A stretch of DNA of 64,000 nucleotides from Puffinus mauretanicus (GCA_023333565.1 JAJKFH010003493.1:1984001-2048000), one strand, 5' to 3'; counted from the stretch's first letter, positions 24,091 through 39,627 are shown. Program-made: numbers and translations. The notes: generated by a model not told the origin, from the sequence alone.

Positions 24091-27000
24091 CAACAGTGTG
24101 CTTCTTGCTGACACCTGGGGTCAGGCCAAGGATGGTGCTTCAACATCAGCTTAGAGATCACGTAATAGAAGGGCAAAGGTTAGTTTCCTAAGGCTCTCCA
24201 TCACATAATGAGCCACTGTCAGCCTTAGTAGCCTTCTCGCTTCAGCAGCAGCAAAAAAAAAGAATCCTGTGTGATCACCATTTGTCTCTACATGTTAACT
24301 AAAAAAATTAACAGGCTGGAAGGGTAGGAAGGGTAGAAACGGTTTGGAGTGGGGATCAGAGCCTCAGCTGCACCTACACACTCCTGAGCGCCCACGCATG
24401 AAGTGATGTGGGACAGCCATACAATAAACCCAAAACCTGATGCACTGCTGGTGGAGGGGCTGGCTCCTGGCTGTTACACTGAGCGCTGCAGCTCAGGTTG
24501 CAGGGACACAAGCTCAGGAGTTTCTGAAGGAGGGGGATCTGATGAAAGACAGCAGGGCTTTATTTCAAGCTGTGTTTTGCCCTGTTGTAGGATGATAAGA
24601 CAGTCATCACTAAGTCGTTTCCCCTCACACCCTTTGTCTTGTCTATTTGGAGCACAAACTTTTTGCAACAGTGACTGCACAATGGAAGACAGTCCCTACA
24701 CTAGTGAGATCCAGTTTCAGCGGGTCCTGCAGATATTATCACAAGGCAAATAGCTCCACTCCTGCCCTGGAGGCAGTCTTGTTATTGACCTCTCTTGATC
24801 AGATCTGGGGACTAACACGGGTCGGGGTCGGAGATAACGTTTTTTCCCTACACGAACAAAACAACCTATAAAGAAATGCAAATTTGGTGCATTCCTTCAT
24901 CATCTCACTTCATTCTCTAAAACAAGATAAAAGCATAGAAGAAATGCTCAGCACCTCTTCTCTTACAAAACACTGTACCTCCATTCTTAAATCCTGACTT
25001 ATCACACTGGCCGGGCAGCCAGTTCTCATCTCTGATGTTTGTGTGTAATGCTGGAGTCGCATATGCAAGTACTTTTGCATGCCTTTAAAGGCAGAACAAA
25101 TAAACACAGGACTGTAGCGTTTAAGCACAGATTATTCTGTATACTGAAATTCTGCATTTACTCCTCCTTAGCTCCTGGCAACAGACCTTGGGGTTCCTAT
25201 TTGCAGCTGCCCACCATCATTATTTTCCCCATTTGGGACTGGTTTGAGCATTGTAGGCTTGTTTCCCTATGAGATTTCTCTGAAACTTTTTTCTGTCCTT
25301 TGTTCACGGCTTTCACGTTACAAGGTAACAGAACTGTAAGAAGACAGAAAACCAAAATGTGAATAAGGTACCGGGGGAAAAGAAAAACCTCTGTCTGCTA
25401 AGAAAAAGCCCACTGACAAATGTGCCTTTGTTTACACAAACTTCTAAAGAAATGGAGTTGAAACCTGGAGACCTGTATGAAAGAAGGTCAGATAAGAAAA
25501 TAGTTTTTCAAACCTCTTAAGAGATGAAAAGCTCCTGTTTATGAAGGGATAACACGGAATCACTTCAGACTTAATTCTTAAACCCAGAAGACAAGACACA
25601 CTGCATTCAAACTGATGACATTTAAAATAATTTCTCTATTCCTTTGCAAATGCCTCCTACAGAAATGCAGCCAGAGGACATCCCTCACTTCTCCCCAGTA
25701 TCCTCTGTCCCCCCTCCAACCTGCTATACCCCTTTCAGTGCCTGTAGTGGTTTGAGATAAAGGCAATTGCCAAAGGGCAATTTCACTCAGTTCACCCAAG
25801 GAAACAGGCAAAGCAAAACCTTAATTCTTGCTGGCAAGGCTCCAGCCACCTTATGGGAGAAAACAAACCATCACCTAAAAGGCAGTAAGTGTTCATACTT
25901 TACCCTAAGTAACTTTGATTAACATGTTAGAAATACTGTTGGTATTTCCAAAACTTACTCTGATATGACGTTACTGCATTTAATAAGATTACTACTTCAC
26001 GTCAGCAATAAAATCCTTAAGAATTCAAGACCAACAAGCCCTCAGGTGAGAAGAGTGTTTTGTCTTCTCTTCCAAACTGCATCATACTGTTTTTATCAAG
26101 GAAAAAAGCTTAATGTGCACAGATATATATGCGGTCAAATACCTATCAATAAAATCCTCCTCATTCAATCTTACATCTTTGTGCATCTTTGTATTTAGCC
26201 TACCTTCTCCTTTACTCCCATCATGGTCTCCACTCCAGTAAATCTATACATAAGTATAGATAAGTGCAGTTCAGGCACATGACAAAACTAGAAAACCCAA
26301 CAAGAACAGTGAAATCATGGAAATCCTAAGACGTCTTAGCTCCCCCAGTTGCCTGAAACTTGGTATCGGCCCTTTTCAATAACGACAATTTCAGATTTCC
26401 ATGAAAAGGAGTTGGAAACATTGCAAAGTGGTCCTAAAGACGTATCCGGTTCCTTCTCTGCTCCTCGACACTCTTCCTCTGAAAGGAGAGGAAGAAGAGG
26501 GTGGGAGAAAAAAAAAGGGATGCAATGAGGAGAGACCAGTGTGACTTTGGGACCTCTTCGGCTCCTGCCCAAGTACAGAGAAGGGAGCTACTGGGAAGTC
26601 CCATGCAATTCAGGAAGGAGAAAAGCAGAAGATGAGAACTGATTTAAATCAAAGTTCCGTCATAAATGTCTCATCAGTGTTAATTTTTTTTTAATCTGGT
26701 CTTAAAGTCTCTCTAAGGAACTCCTGTGGGTGAATTAAAGTAAAGAAGAGGTGTTGGGCAATTTTTTTCCCCTCTCTTACACACACACTGCAAATTTCTG
26801 TGGTGTTTATTATTGGAATTGACCTACTGAAATCAGGAACATCACTGACAGAGGTAAAAACCCTCAACAATCAAATAAATCACTACACCAAAGACTTTTT
26901 TGTTACTGCAATCACTCCAATCAAAAATGAGAAAGTTTCAGAAGCATTACCCCATAGGGATTTGAAAATGGCTTTTTTAGCTAAATTTTCATGCTTGAGA

Positions 27001-27775
27001 GGGACATCAATAAACTGGAAAAAGAGAAAACGGATTTCTACCTAAATATTTTAAAATGTTAATTTAAAGGGCAAACCAGAGATTTCTAGAACAGAAGGGA
27101 GAGGAAAATCCTTTGGGTGTTTTCTGCACTTGGCAGCACTTGTACATAGGTTTACTGGCTTTGCAGGTTTAGAAGAGGATTTGCCTCACCTTTCGGAGAG
27201 GCTCCAACCGGTAAGAACAGAAGACTTAAAAGCCATTGTACCGTCAACTTTGTAAAATGGCATAAACCCGCACTACCACCAAAAGAAGGACCCCTGGCAC
27301 AAGCACCTGCGCTGGCGCGAGGGAGAAGGTGCAAGGCTGAAGAAGGCTGCTGCCTGCTGCACGACAGCCAGCGGGAAGCCCTCGTGAAATGATATCCTGG
27401 GTTGACACCAAGCCCAGCAAAGACACGAGCCGGTCTGCAGGCCAGAGGGAGGACTGAAACCGCGTTTAAGAAGCCAGCGCTGTTCCCTTTACGCCCTTGC
27501 CCCAAGAAGCCATTTCTAAAGCAGAGGGGAGATAATCCAATCTTAAAGGAAGTAGCTGTGGGTTTGTGCTTTTAGAAAAGCTGGGGAAATTACCCACTTG
27601 GGCTCTCACAGGGTGGCCACGTCGCACAGGCAGCGTGTTGCGCTAAAAGTTCTTAACTGATGGCATTTAGGCTTCAAAGTTAAGGACTCAGAAGCTTCTA
27701 AAGTACAGGTCTGAAGTTGTGTGTAAGATTCATACTCCTTTCTGCGCATATGAATGCGGACACTGGCTTCAGTCA

Positions 27776-28012
<237 letters not shown>

Positions 28013-31000
28013 TCAAGAAAAAAGAAATCGAATAAACTTTTGAGCTTCCCATAACCCTTCGAGACAGGCACTAACATTGCTTTAAAATAACAAAATAAAT
28101 TCAAAGTTGTGGCTGGAGTATGGCATCTTTAAGGACTCAGTCTTATTATAATTTAGTATTGTTTCTTGCAACATAAGACTCATCTCTTAAATAAAAACTA
28201 ACTAAATAATGCAACCTAAGGCCAAAATAAACAAAACTGGAACGAGTAACAGCATTCAGGAAATGAAGCCCTAGATTTTACAAAAAAGCTGAAGTAGAAA
28301 TGATTTGGGCTTATGGATGTAGTAATGAGATGGGTAAACAACAGCCTTCCCAACAGATCCACTTGGAAGCCAAACACTCATCCAACAACCAACAGCCTCT
28401 CTCAGCCTAAAGGTCCCGTCTATTTTTGTTACTGCAGAGATTCTCTAGTTCGAAGGCTGCACGTAAAAAGAGAAATAATTTGAAACCCAGGTCTCTTAGC
28501 TGCTGGAACTCCTACAGCAATTAATGAGGCTTCTGCAGGTGGAAGAGTTCCAGCATCAGGTTATTGAGTTGTGAACTTGTAAAATTACAGCATTTTTTTC
28601 TTATTCAGATACAGCTGTGAAAATAATCAAGTAATTACAATGATCTTGAACAGAAATTAAAGAGAACTAGAGGTCTGGTTTGTACTTAAGGAACACCATT
28701 TGACTGGATTCCTCCTTTAGCAAGTAAAAGAGAGAAAACCAGCCATAAATGGCAAGGTTAGCTGGCACAGAAAAAAAGGCAAAAACCAAGTTAATTTCTT
28801 TATCTGCACTAAAAACCAAGCTTTAGATAATATCACATAATAATGAAGAAAAAAAAAGAGTATTTTAGAGCTCAACCCACAGATATTCAGCGAAAGCATT
28901 TCTGCAACAGACATTTGGAAATTTGACAGCACTATTTAACCTTCTCACTCAGATTTTGAAAATCGTTTCAGCAAGCACCAGGGTCAAATTTCAGTCAACA
29001 TCACAGCATTATGGAAGCATAGTTAGCAATTTAGTATTTGTTGGAGGGCTTGAGAGGTTAAAACTCTTCAACCAGCCACATGTTTACACCCTACAGGGAA
29101 GCGGTAAACTTGATGCCGCAGACGATAGCTCTGTGCCCACAATGCATTTGTCTAAAGATGCAATCACGGTAAGCTATAAAATTGGCTCTCCTAGAAGCAC
29201 TCACCGAGATACGCGAGTAGTTCAAAAGCCAAAAAGCCTTATCGTTCAGAGTTAACTGGGAGAGTTTCAGGCCATATGGTCAGGGAGTGGTAGGGCAGGC
29301 ACAGTCAGTAAGGGCTGGTCATAAATTCCTTGCACACCCAACATGCTATAGATGCTAATGTTATGAAAATACTTCAAATTCACTCAGAACTGAAAAATGC
29401 CTCCTTAATCACGTAACCCCTGGCAACAGTTTTCTGCAGCTCTTGCACAGGCAAGCCTCATCCTGAGGTTAACTCCTCTGACTTCGAAGATACTTAATAC
29501 TACCATCAAAGAGGTAAATAAAAACTCTTCACTTCTTTCTTTTCCTTAACTAGACACAGAAGAAGAATTTAAAGCTATTTGTTTAGACAATTAAAACCTT
29601 TTAAGTTATCAATTACACTGCTATTTTATATTCCACACTTTTGAGCATTAACACTGCTTGAATCTTTGCAATGGAAAGTATGGCAAGCTTGTGTATATTT
29701 GTTTACTTGCTGAGAAGAAAATGTATGGTAATATTCACTTACTACTTTCTTGCTTTGATATTTCCCTAATTGCGATGCCCAGCTCTGCAGTAATTGCTGA
29801 GGATGCTAACTAGAACTCTGAGAAGTCTATGGCATCTATTTTGGGTTAATTCAACAGACAGAAAGTGTGAGCTGTGCTGGTTCAAGGGTCTGTATACGGC
29901 TTATTAGGTCACCACTTTTTAGTTGGAAAGAGGTAGGGGAAGCCAAGACTGGTAGCTTCTCCTGCAGCCACCCTGGCTTAATCCAGTGCTGCATGTAAAT
30001 CAACACCCACAGTCACCGATGGAATAACTCTCCTACCACCAGCCCGACAGGGCAGGAAACAAAATGGCCCAAACCAACAAAAATGACCCTCTCGTGCAGC
30101 AACTGTCTCACCACGCTGAACAACTAGAGTAATTTAAAAAAAAACCAGCCCCCAAAGCCTCCTCTTTGCCTGCACATGCTTTGGGGCAGAGACTGCCGTG
30201 CATCCGTGCTCGAGAGACTTCTGGTTTACTGACACAGGCATTACTTGAAACGAAACACGAGCTTCAAAAGCGTCACCCAATACAGAGAAAAGAGTAAACA
30301 GCCTCCTCCAAATATACCTGTACTTCACCAAAATATGACCGGTAGCTAACGACGCCCCGTGATTGACCGGTTCTGATATTTAGACGCAGCTTCCGGATCC
30401 TTTAACCTAGGGTTTAATTACAGCCCATTGGGACGGAAAGCAGAGGAGGCTGTCTCAGTCCTTACCATACGAAGCTGACCATGCAGCCCAACAGAAAAAG
30501 GTGATCCAACTTCTGCAGACAGCAAGTGTAAAGCATTCATGAACTGATAACTAATATAAAAGGCTTAAGAACAAACTCAGAAAAAGCAGATCTCCAGGTC
30601 AAAATGAAGACAGTTTCTTCGACAGCCTAACCTCCCCAGGCAATGTCCTACACAGAGTGAAAGATATAGATGAGGATATTAATTGTGGAAGCTTAGACTG
30701 TTGTTTTACAAATTACTTTTTAACACCTGTATTTGATTTTCTTCCTGGAATTACTCACAAAACAGAAAGAAAAATGAACATACTTCCATAAAATATTCAG
30801 GTGAAAAAAGGTATAATGTGGTCCTGCTCAAAACCAAGGACCTGTTTCTCAACAGCATGTTAGGGCCCACTCCCCAAGCACTCTTCCCTAAGACAACACT
30901 GGAATACTATTTCTACTAAGATTTGTGGCAAGCTCATTTTAAAACCTCAGCAATACGTTACTGGAAAGATTTGACCTTTAAAATTTCCTCTGGACAGGCA

Positions 31001-33034
31001 CTAAGAATGCCCAGATTATAAATATTATTTAATTTCTTTGCATACAAACCCCAAAGCCATTATAGGGGGAGTGACAGGACTTCAAGCACCAGCAGGCGAG
31101 GAGCACTTGCTGGGCGCTGGGGCTCGGTTTCCCCACCCGCCTCCCCAAGCCTGGCCCCCATGCAAGTTTTGGGTGGCAGTGCAAAATAGGGTCATGCCCA
31201 GAAACATTTCCTGAATCTGATACTGGGCTAAAAAGCCAGACAGCATCCCGTCTATGCCTCTGTGGGGGTTTGCACCTCACCGGCTTTGGTTACCAGCAGC
31301 TCTGCAGCGAAAGAAAACTCTGCAGGACATGGGGATGGGCAGGGCGGGCGCTTGCTGCCCGGTTAATAAGAAAAGCACATTTAAGCCACTTCAAGGCTGG
31401 GTTCCAGATAGCACTGGCCTGTTCACTAAAAATAGTAAAGCTAGAAGCAGGCCCAAGTTTTCCTCCAAGTGTTTTTTGTCAAATGACTTCCATCTGATCT
31501 CACAACCCTAGCAGTTTCTTCAAAAACTAAGAAAATCCGAATGCAACCTAACCTTAAGAAGTTGTCAGAAACTTCAGAGATGGCAAAACCACCACTGCTT
31601 ATAAATTAATCAACTTCAAGTGCCTACTGGCTCTTGGAAAACAAGCTACTACTTACTGTAATACATTCACCTCGAAAGGAATCTGTTTGGCAGAATATTT
31701 ACATGAACAATTTTTATGCAAATATTTTAGCATCCCGTCCAAATCCTGTGATGGGAGATGAGACACTCCTGTGCCAAAAACAAGCACAAATGATTCTTTC
31801 TTTGTAATTTAAAATGCCTTATGAATATAAAAAAAAACCATTCTGTGAGACATAAAGCATTACTGTCATACATAATTGTTTTCGATAGCACCTACAAAGT
31901 ACTTGACTTTAAAGTAGAGTAAGCTACTGAAGACCTATCAGGAACAGTGATTTGTTCTAATATTCCTTTTATCCACAACTGTTTAAAGGAACACGGATCT
32001 TGTGTTTTTATTTTAGTGAAGACAAACAAAGCTTTGCAGAAATCACACTTATTAATTAATTCCGTCCTTCTGAGCTGCTTTTATTGGCATCCTTTACACA
32101 AAGCATTTCGGACAAACGATTCAATTTTTAATCTCATCTTTTCGGCGCACTAGGCCACACTCCTCCCAGGCCCACCAATCTTGTTATCTTAATGGAAGAC
32201 AGATAGAGTATCACTCTGACCACGCCACATTAGGCGTCCTCATTTACCGAGTGCAAGGAAAAAATGCTGAGTATAAATTATTCAGAAATCTATTGTATCA
32301 GCGTGTGTTCTCTGAGCATCCACCACTGGCAGAACAGACAGATTATTTTTCACTTTTAATTGTGTTGATATCTTATCTGCTGCACTGAAAGCAGAGTGTG
32401 ATACGTGAAACCATATGTATTAAGCAGCAAATAAACCCAGTTTACTAGGTCTGTTGCTTAGAACTAAATAACCTATTTAGTCAATCTAACTTCAACACAA
32501 TGCCAAAAAACCACACCTCATTCCACTCACCACTTACTTTTGTAGTATTCGCCTGGTAGCGTGTCAAAATTAGAGAGCTCAGTACAGAGCAGCGGCGCCT
32601 ACAGAGAATATTAACTATTTCAGCAATATTTTGAATGCCATTATGCCACTGGTTAGCTGAATACAAAGGAGGTCATTAAGGATGAGCCCTCAAGATAACG
32701 TTAAGCGTTTAAGCTTACAAAGTCTTACAGAATTGTTAGCACGAACTGCTACCCTTACGTATCTGATAGGGAATCTATACAACTCCTTCTCCTTCACTGT
32801 GCAGTTGATTTTGGCAAGTCAGATGATTTAGAGCTCAAGTTATGCACATCGCATGAAGAGATGGATCATTTGATCTCAAAAATGACTCAAAAATATTTTG
32901 CCAGCATAGGGCATGCCAAATCTTACTTGCAGATGTAGTGGGCTTACAAGTTGAAAACTTGCGCTGCAAGCCAGGGACAGGGTAATCAGCAGAGAAGGGC
33001 TATTGCGAGCTCAATCTGTTTGAACAGCCTGCTC

Positions 33035-33049
33035 GGTTCATCTGGTTCA
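33035..33049 (+). promoter_or_regulatory. Candidate DR3 (vitamin D receptor type) site
   Basis: GGTTCA-TCT-GGTTCA: two identical half-sites with three-base spacing. The half-sites are the same as in the classic osteopontin vitamin D response element, which is also a GGTTCA DR3. A further half-site-like TGAACA lies in inverted orientation 10 bp before it (33020-33025). Vitamin D receptor with RXR is the expected binder. Motif only; the match is perfect but not tested. Confidence 0.35.
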
Positions 33050-34440
33050 GCTTTGATTACCCCCAAATACAGTCAGCCAGCTATGACTCCTGCAGATTTA
33101 GAGGCCATTCTTTGGTAAATTTGCAAAATAAGCTTCTGAGTGAAGTGTATTGTTACTTTATCATAAAAGAAACAAAGGAGTAAGGAAGACTTTTCTATGG
33201 TACAGTTTATCAGTCATTTATAAACTCCGACTGACTGAGCTCTGAAGGGAAAGATAAAACCAGTAACAACCGAAAAGAAAATCCAGCCCACAACATACCT
33301 GAAACCTCTGCCGTTAGCTTTATTCTGAAATAGAGGCTGTACAAATATGTACCTTTTTTACAAAACAAATGTGTTTGTAATGCACAGCCTCTTTTCAATC
33401 TATTTATTTTAATCACTCAAGTTACCCTCTATCCTTGCTAACCCTGTAAATCGTACGCAGGCAAAGTAAGGACCCCGCTCCTGCTCTCTCTGGAGCATCA
33501 ACAGAGACATTTGAGGTCTCTCTCAGTGATGGGATCTGCACAAAACTAGTTTGCTCCGTGTCCTGGGAATTGCCCAGGTATGTTCACAAACTGAATGTGG
33601 TTTCCAGCATTTTTATTACAGGTGGCAGCAGTCAAGGGACAAAAAACCCTTCCTCACAAAGTCCTGGTAGGATCAGCGGTCAGGTTAGGGCAGACACACA
33701 CAATTTTTAGTTGTTAACTAGGAATATTTGCTCTGAAAGGCCTGGATAACATGCAATCCCACAACTGGAGTTGCATAGGAAGGTTTATAAAAGACCTAAA
33801 AGCCACGGCATATGCTGTTAAGTGATTCCGTATAGTATAAAAGACACTGCAAAATGGCTGCAGCCAGAACGTAAGACCCCACAAGTAACGAAAGCTGCCA
33901 AAGCAGCTATCTAAAAGGAAGCTAAAATGAGCGTATTCCCAGTTGCACAGCACTTTTCCAGGATGTCTGCACTGTCTATCACGCTTTGGAAGTCACGGCT
34001 TGCAGAATAAACAAATTAATTGTCTGACATTGTGGCTGGAAACCACCGCCAGCACAAAATGGAAGCAGCTACAACAATAAGTAGAGGAAGGCTCGCTGCC
34101 AGGAAGCAGGGAAATTGTGCTGATGATGTATGTCAGGGCAGGACAGGCAGATTTTTGCAAAAACAAATGAATAAACGTTGTTAAATGTCAATAGCTTGTA
34201 ACGAGCACCTAGAGGTGCCGGCCGCCTGGCAGGAGAGGGGCTGGGCACCAGCCCACCCTGGGAGGTGCTCTGGGTTTGTCCGTCATTGCTGTTATTTCCA
34301 GCAGAACCTCTCTGCTTGCCATCCACTTTTCATCTCGTCTAGCCTTTTCATCTTCATCTGCAGATGAAGAGTAGCCACAACCTTCCATGGCTGAAGAAAA
34401 CCAAATTTGCTATTGAAACCAGGGTGTTTTGGTGTTGTGG

Positions 34441-34455
34441 TTTTTTTTTTTTTTT
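34441..34455. repeat. T15 tract
   Basis: Fifteen consecutive T following a GT-rich stretch. Simple repeat. Confidence 0.8.
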
Positions 34456-37400
34456 AAATTGACAGAACTCAAAACACTTCATAAAAATAAGGAGGTGTTA
34501 CCCCATGTCTCCCATATGGGAATACAGACCAGTGGACCTATGAGCAACCCACTAAGGGGAAAAAAAGGCCTATTCTCTTTTCATTAGTTTCACACAAATG
34601 GAAAAGCTTGAGGGTTTCAGGGTTTTCTCATTTCTTAAAAAGAGAAAAAGGCCCAGGGGACAGGGACAGGCAAATGAGGAAGGTGTCCCCTCCCTAAGCT
34701 ACCAAAATAGGGATGCTTATCCGCAACTGCAAGAAAGTCTCCAGCAAAGACAGGGCAGGCCACACATGATAAATCCTAAGTTTCTAAGGTGAAAAAAGTC
34801 TTGTGGGCCTCAGAGGGCAAGGAGAAAACCAAACAATTTTGACGACAGAGCTTGAAAGAAATTATTCATGGGGCTACTAATGCCAATTAGCCGTTAGCCA
34901 CTAGTGAGGCTGGAAGCAAATCCCATTTTTCATGGTGCCCCATGCCAACACATCTTCTGATTTCACAAACCTTGGCCTAACATTAAAAACATACCCCAAA
35001 CTGTCAAAATATTGATCCCCCCTTCCCCCGGGGAGTTTAAAACACTTCTTCTGGCCAGCCGGCAGAGAGGCAGCTACTGATGAAAGGGGGGGGTTGCGTT
35101 CATTTGGCTGCAAATCCGCAGCAAGTGGGTTTCTCCAGCCAGGGTACCACAGCATCCCTAAGACTGTGCGAGGATTTTTCCACAATTTCAATTTTCACTG
35201 AACTCCTGACCTTTTTAGCAAACATGTCAAAGTCTCCAGACAGAACAGTCATCACCTTGAAACAATATGTGAGGGGAAAGAACGGCTTGAGATTTTCTGC
35301 TTCTTCACTTCAGTAATTTAAACAGAGAGGAAGGCACTGGTATGCACTTCCATCTGCTCTCTTCAAATTAAAAAAAAAAAGGAGATGAAATGTATACAAT
35401 TAAAAAGTTACAGTTAACTTCCTTTCAGTGATGTCTGTAGGATGATTTTTGGCCTGCTAGGAAACTCCAGATGGGAAGACTAATGAATATAATTTAATAC
35501 GAATAACAGGAGATCAAAGAAACGCTTTTCTGAGTTGCAGCGCACTGAGTTATTTCACACAGTTTAATGGAGAACTCAGGAATGAATTATTCCTTTTTGC
35601 TATTTTCTTCTATTTTTGTTTATGCAAATCAATTCCCTTTAACCTAATTTGTGGAAGACCAGACCTATAACCCAATAAAACCATAAAATGTCACTAGGAT
35701 GGTCATACAACTGGCTAGCACTTATCCAAAAGGCTGTATGTTGTTAACTGCTCACTGTTTTTTTCCTCTCTTCCCCTCCAGTGCCTCAGGATTTATACCA
35801 CCAATTAAGACAATAATGAGTGCCCCAGGTTGACCTCCCAGGAGCAAGAATTAATTAAGCGCAGTATTTCTTCGTAAAGAATGACACTTTTCCAAACCAT
35901 TTATGTAGCTGCTCTCTTGCAAGGAAGCACAGTATCAGGAAAGACTTTCCAAATTGTTATCCCCCAAATGTACGACTGATTTTGGTTTACACCCTTAATT
36001 TAGGTCTCTGGTTTTATCCGCTGGGTTTTTGGGTGGCGGGAGCAGGGGGACCATCTACCAAGGACAATGTCACAATTTTAACAGACACACATGGGATTTT
36101 TTTGCACAGAGCTACCAAGGAAAGACACTAAGCAACAGCTACTCTAACAAAGTAGTAGACGTCCTAGTAAAAACAAATAAAAAACACCCGCCAAGCTATA
36201 CCCATGCAGTGACAAGCAGATTCCTGCAGCAGGCAGGACAAGGAAAAGACTCGTGTTAGCTATGCAATTACTATGCTGCAATTACTCGTAGGAGTCTCTC
36301 AAATTAGCCTCTCTATTTAGCTGCTGGCAGAGATGGAAACACGTGAAGAGGAAAGGGCAAGCTCAAACACAAACCTACATGGGAGAAAGAAGGTATGTGC
36401 ATGCTCCAAGGAAATTCCCTGCATGGGCAGGCTTTGCATCCTCCTCCTCCTCCCCTCCCAGCTTCACCACAAAGGCTTGCAGAGTTCCCGCACATATTTG
36501 GCACCACAGTTATTTATCAGAAGAGGCATGGGGACTTTCATTAATTGTCAGCCAATAAAAAAACCCCTGCAACTTCTGCACCATCTGAAATTTATAGAGG
36601 CGCTAGTTTCTAACCCACTATCAGCAACCGAATGTTTACAGCTCAGCTGAAATAATACTGCAAACTATGCCACAAATATTTATATATGCCTGCAAGCTGG
36701 CTGAAGTGCAATTCCCCTTGCTCTAGCAGAGAGATTCGCACAGCTTGCGTGCACAGCCAGCTGTTCCCTGCTCTCTCCCCAACCCACCCGGAGCCAACGC
36801 AGCACCCCAGCCCGAGCCCGGCCAGCCGGGTGGGTGCCTATGGGTGCTGGCCCAGCACCCACCTGCCAGGATGGCTGGCAAAGAGCTCGCTCTGGTTGTG
36901 CCGCGGCACAGCTCCCGCTCGTTTTCAAGACCAGCATGTTTCTATTCTCTTTGTCTGACCTGAGAGGAGTTTTAAAATGTGCCTGACCCGCAGCAGAGAA
37001 GAAGTTTCTGAGAAGGGATGAAGTGATGTACGAAAACAATGCAGGAAGCTACCCAAAACATCCAGAAGAAATAACACGGACATAAACATGCCAAAATAAA
37101 CCAGATGTCTTGAGCATTATACTTCCTGGTACGTTTTTCAGGCATCCATCTGAATGGCTCATCAATACACGTTCATTATCTCCCCATAATTGTTTTTTTG
37201 CTCTTACTTTTGACAATTGATCTCTAAACAAATATGTTGTATCAAGTCTCTTGAAATCTGGCAAGTAGTATCCTGTACTTACTACTTTATGCTACACTCT
37301 CATTCCCCCACATTCAGCGACAAAGAAACTCTGCTAATCAGAACTACCCACTAAAACCTTGTAAAACGTAGAGTTTAGTGAAACTCGGATGCCTGGAGAC

Positions 37401-38389
37401 TAGGAAAACAGAGTTCAAGTAAACACCCAGAAATATGCAAGTCTGGCTCTCTAGTACTGGCAGTAGTCAAGGAAAATTACCTTTCCACACTGCAGCTGAA
37501 ACTCATTACTGGAGGCGACAGCAGAGGGATGAGTTGGAGCTGGACCAGCTTGGCAAAACCACCATTTTTAAGAGCGAGATGGTGGCCATACCCCTCTGCC
37601 CGCTTCCCGTACACAGTCAAAGTACACGCAGTCAAAACGGTCTCGACAACATGGAAAAACAGGCTGAGGAAGGTGGATGAAATGCAGTCTGTGCCAGTGC
37701 AGGGGATTAGTAACTGCACAAACAGATCCAGAGGAATCAACTGACCAGTTCCTCCAAGAAATAAGGACTCTTAAGGTAACACTAATCAGAGATATGTCTC
37801 TTGTTGCAAAACCTGACACAAATCACGCTGAGATGCTGAAAAAGCAGTGTAGCTCTCAGGACAAATGCAGCACTGCCTCCACCTTGCCCGGCGTTGGGCA
37901 CCACTGTTCACTCAGCCAGGCCGTAGGGAAGCAAGGGAGAGTCTGGGACTGGGCAACTTTGACGACGAGAAAACATGACCTTTCAGAGACGAGTGAATGA
38001 ACTGGGGCTGATTAATCTAACACAGGAAAATCTTAGCAAGATGTTTTCCTGTTTTCTCCCTCCCCTGCCAGACTTTAATCAATGGCCAGATTCAAGCACA
38101 GAGCTCATATAATCACAAGACGATCATTCTTTCAGTTTACAGAAATCACATGGACTTGGGGTAAGATAAAAGATCTTTTTAGTTAGCTCATGCACTTGGC
38201 TCCTGGGTGCTGTGCTTGTATCTCTCCTGTTCACCTAACACTCCCTTTCTTCTTTCCTTTAAAAAAAAATACATAGTTTTCACCTCTGTTTCTGTACACG
38301 TAGCAGTCGCTGTGTATCCCTAAGGATAAATGTGGACTGGTTAAGACCATTTGCAGCAGCATCTGAGCAATGCCTTGATCCCCTGATCC

Positions 38390-38436
38390 AAAAAAAAAAA
38401 AAAAAAAAAAAAAAACAAAAAAACAAAAAACAAAAG
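38390..38436. repeat. A26 tract with A-rich continuation
   Basis: Twenty-six A, then short A runs broken by single C residues. No target-site duplication or retroposed body is recognised, so it is called a simple A-rich repeat. Confidence 0.85.
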
Positions 38437-39585
38437 GTAAAAAAGTGGTAGTGCCCATTCATTTCAAAAATGATGGGCTGCAAAGCTTTCTCTGAAATGC
38501 CCCGCTTAATCTTCCTAAATGTGGAGCATTGCCACTCTTTTGGACCAGCAGAAAGCACACGAGGATCACAGTGCACTCTGAAGCGAGGACCTAATAATTT
38601 CCATGTATTTATCATAGGTGCACAGGGCTCCAGAGCAAGCCAAGCACCCCGGAGACAGGGAAGACCTCTCCCCTCTTGGGAAGATTCATGTGGAGAGCAG
38701 CCAGCCGGGACACTCGTGGTAGGAGTGAACAGTAGCCCATCAGAATGGCTGCACCACGGCTATAAATCTCTGCTTTCCCTGGTAAGCGCCTGGGAGGAAG
38801 GAGAGGGAACCGACCACAGCTGACAGTAATGGGTCCCATTAAACTGTCACTTTTAAAGAGACTCTGAAACGGGAACAAACTTGCTCCGTAAGCATTTGAT
38901 CAGTCTCCCTGCTGCCAGGCGACGGCAGACCCTGCTCACATGTCGTGGCGGGGGGCTGCTGGCTCTCCCCTCCGGCGCTGGAAGGGTCCCCAGCAGTCGC
39001 TGAGGTTTGCTATAGCTGGAGTCAAATCGCCCACTGCATTTACAGCCAACCAAATCTACATTTTTTGGCACTACTTGCGACTGCTGTCTCACCTTGTAAT
39101 TTATGTATCCGTTATTCTAGACGGGGGATCCAGAAACAATATACCTTTTCCCCTTTAAACATAGGTATTATGACACAGTTTTTATTCCATAGTAACTTTT
39201 CCCACTAAAATATATTAAATGAGAAATTTTAAGCGTGGCGTAAAATTGTAAGGGTCTTTGTACACAAAAATGTCTTTCTACTTCTCAGCTGTCTCCTGAA
39301 TTGAGCTGTGGAAACTGTGGGGACGCCTGCATATTATCAAAGGGAAGAACAATTTGTGAGTAGGGACCCTGAATATTTGGCAGACCAGCTGCAGTAGTAT
39401 ACCAATTAAACAGTTACTATACCAATATACCAAAACTACCAATTACAGAATTGGATGCATGGCTTCTTTAACACTACAAGAAGTTTTTATAACCGGAGTA
39501 CTGAGCTGCACAGATGTCACACATAGAGGTGTCTCCTCGATATGGGAAGTTCATCAGAATAATATAAAATAGGAAGAAGGACACC

Positions 39586-39627
39586 ACATATCCATACTCA
39601 GAACTCAAGAAACAACATATCCATACT
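39586..39627. repeat. Spaced 13-bp direct repeat
   Basis: ACATATCCATACT occurs at 39586-39598 and again at 39615-39627, 29 bp apart start to start. About 80 bp further right, AGTTTTCAGT is repeated in tandem at 39710-39719 and 39721-39730. These are small local duplications of no known role. Confidence 0.6.
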
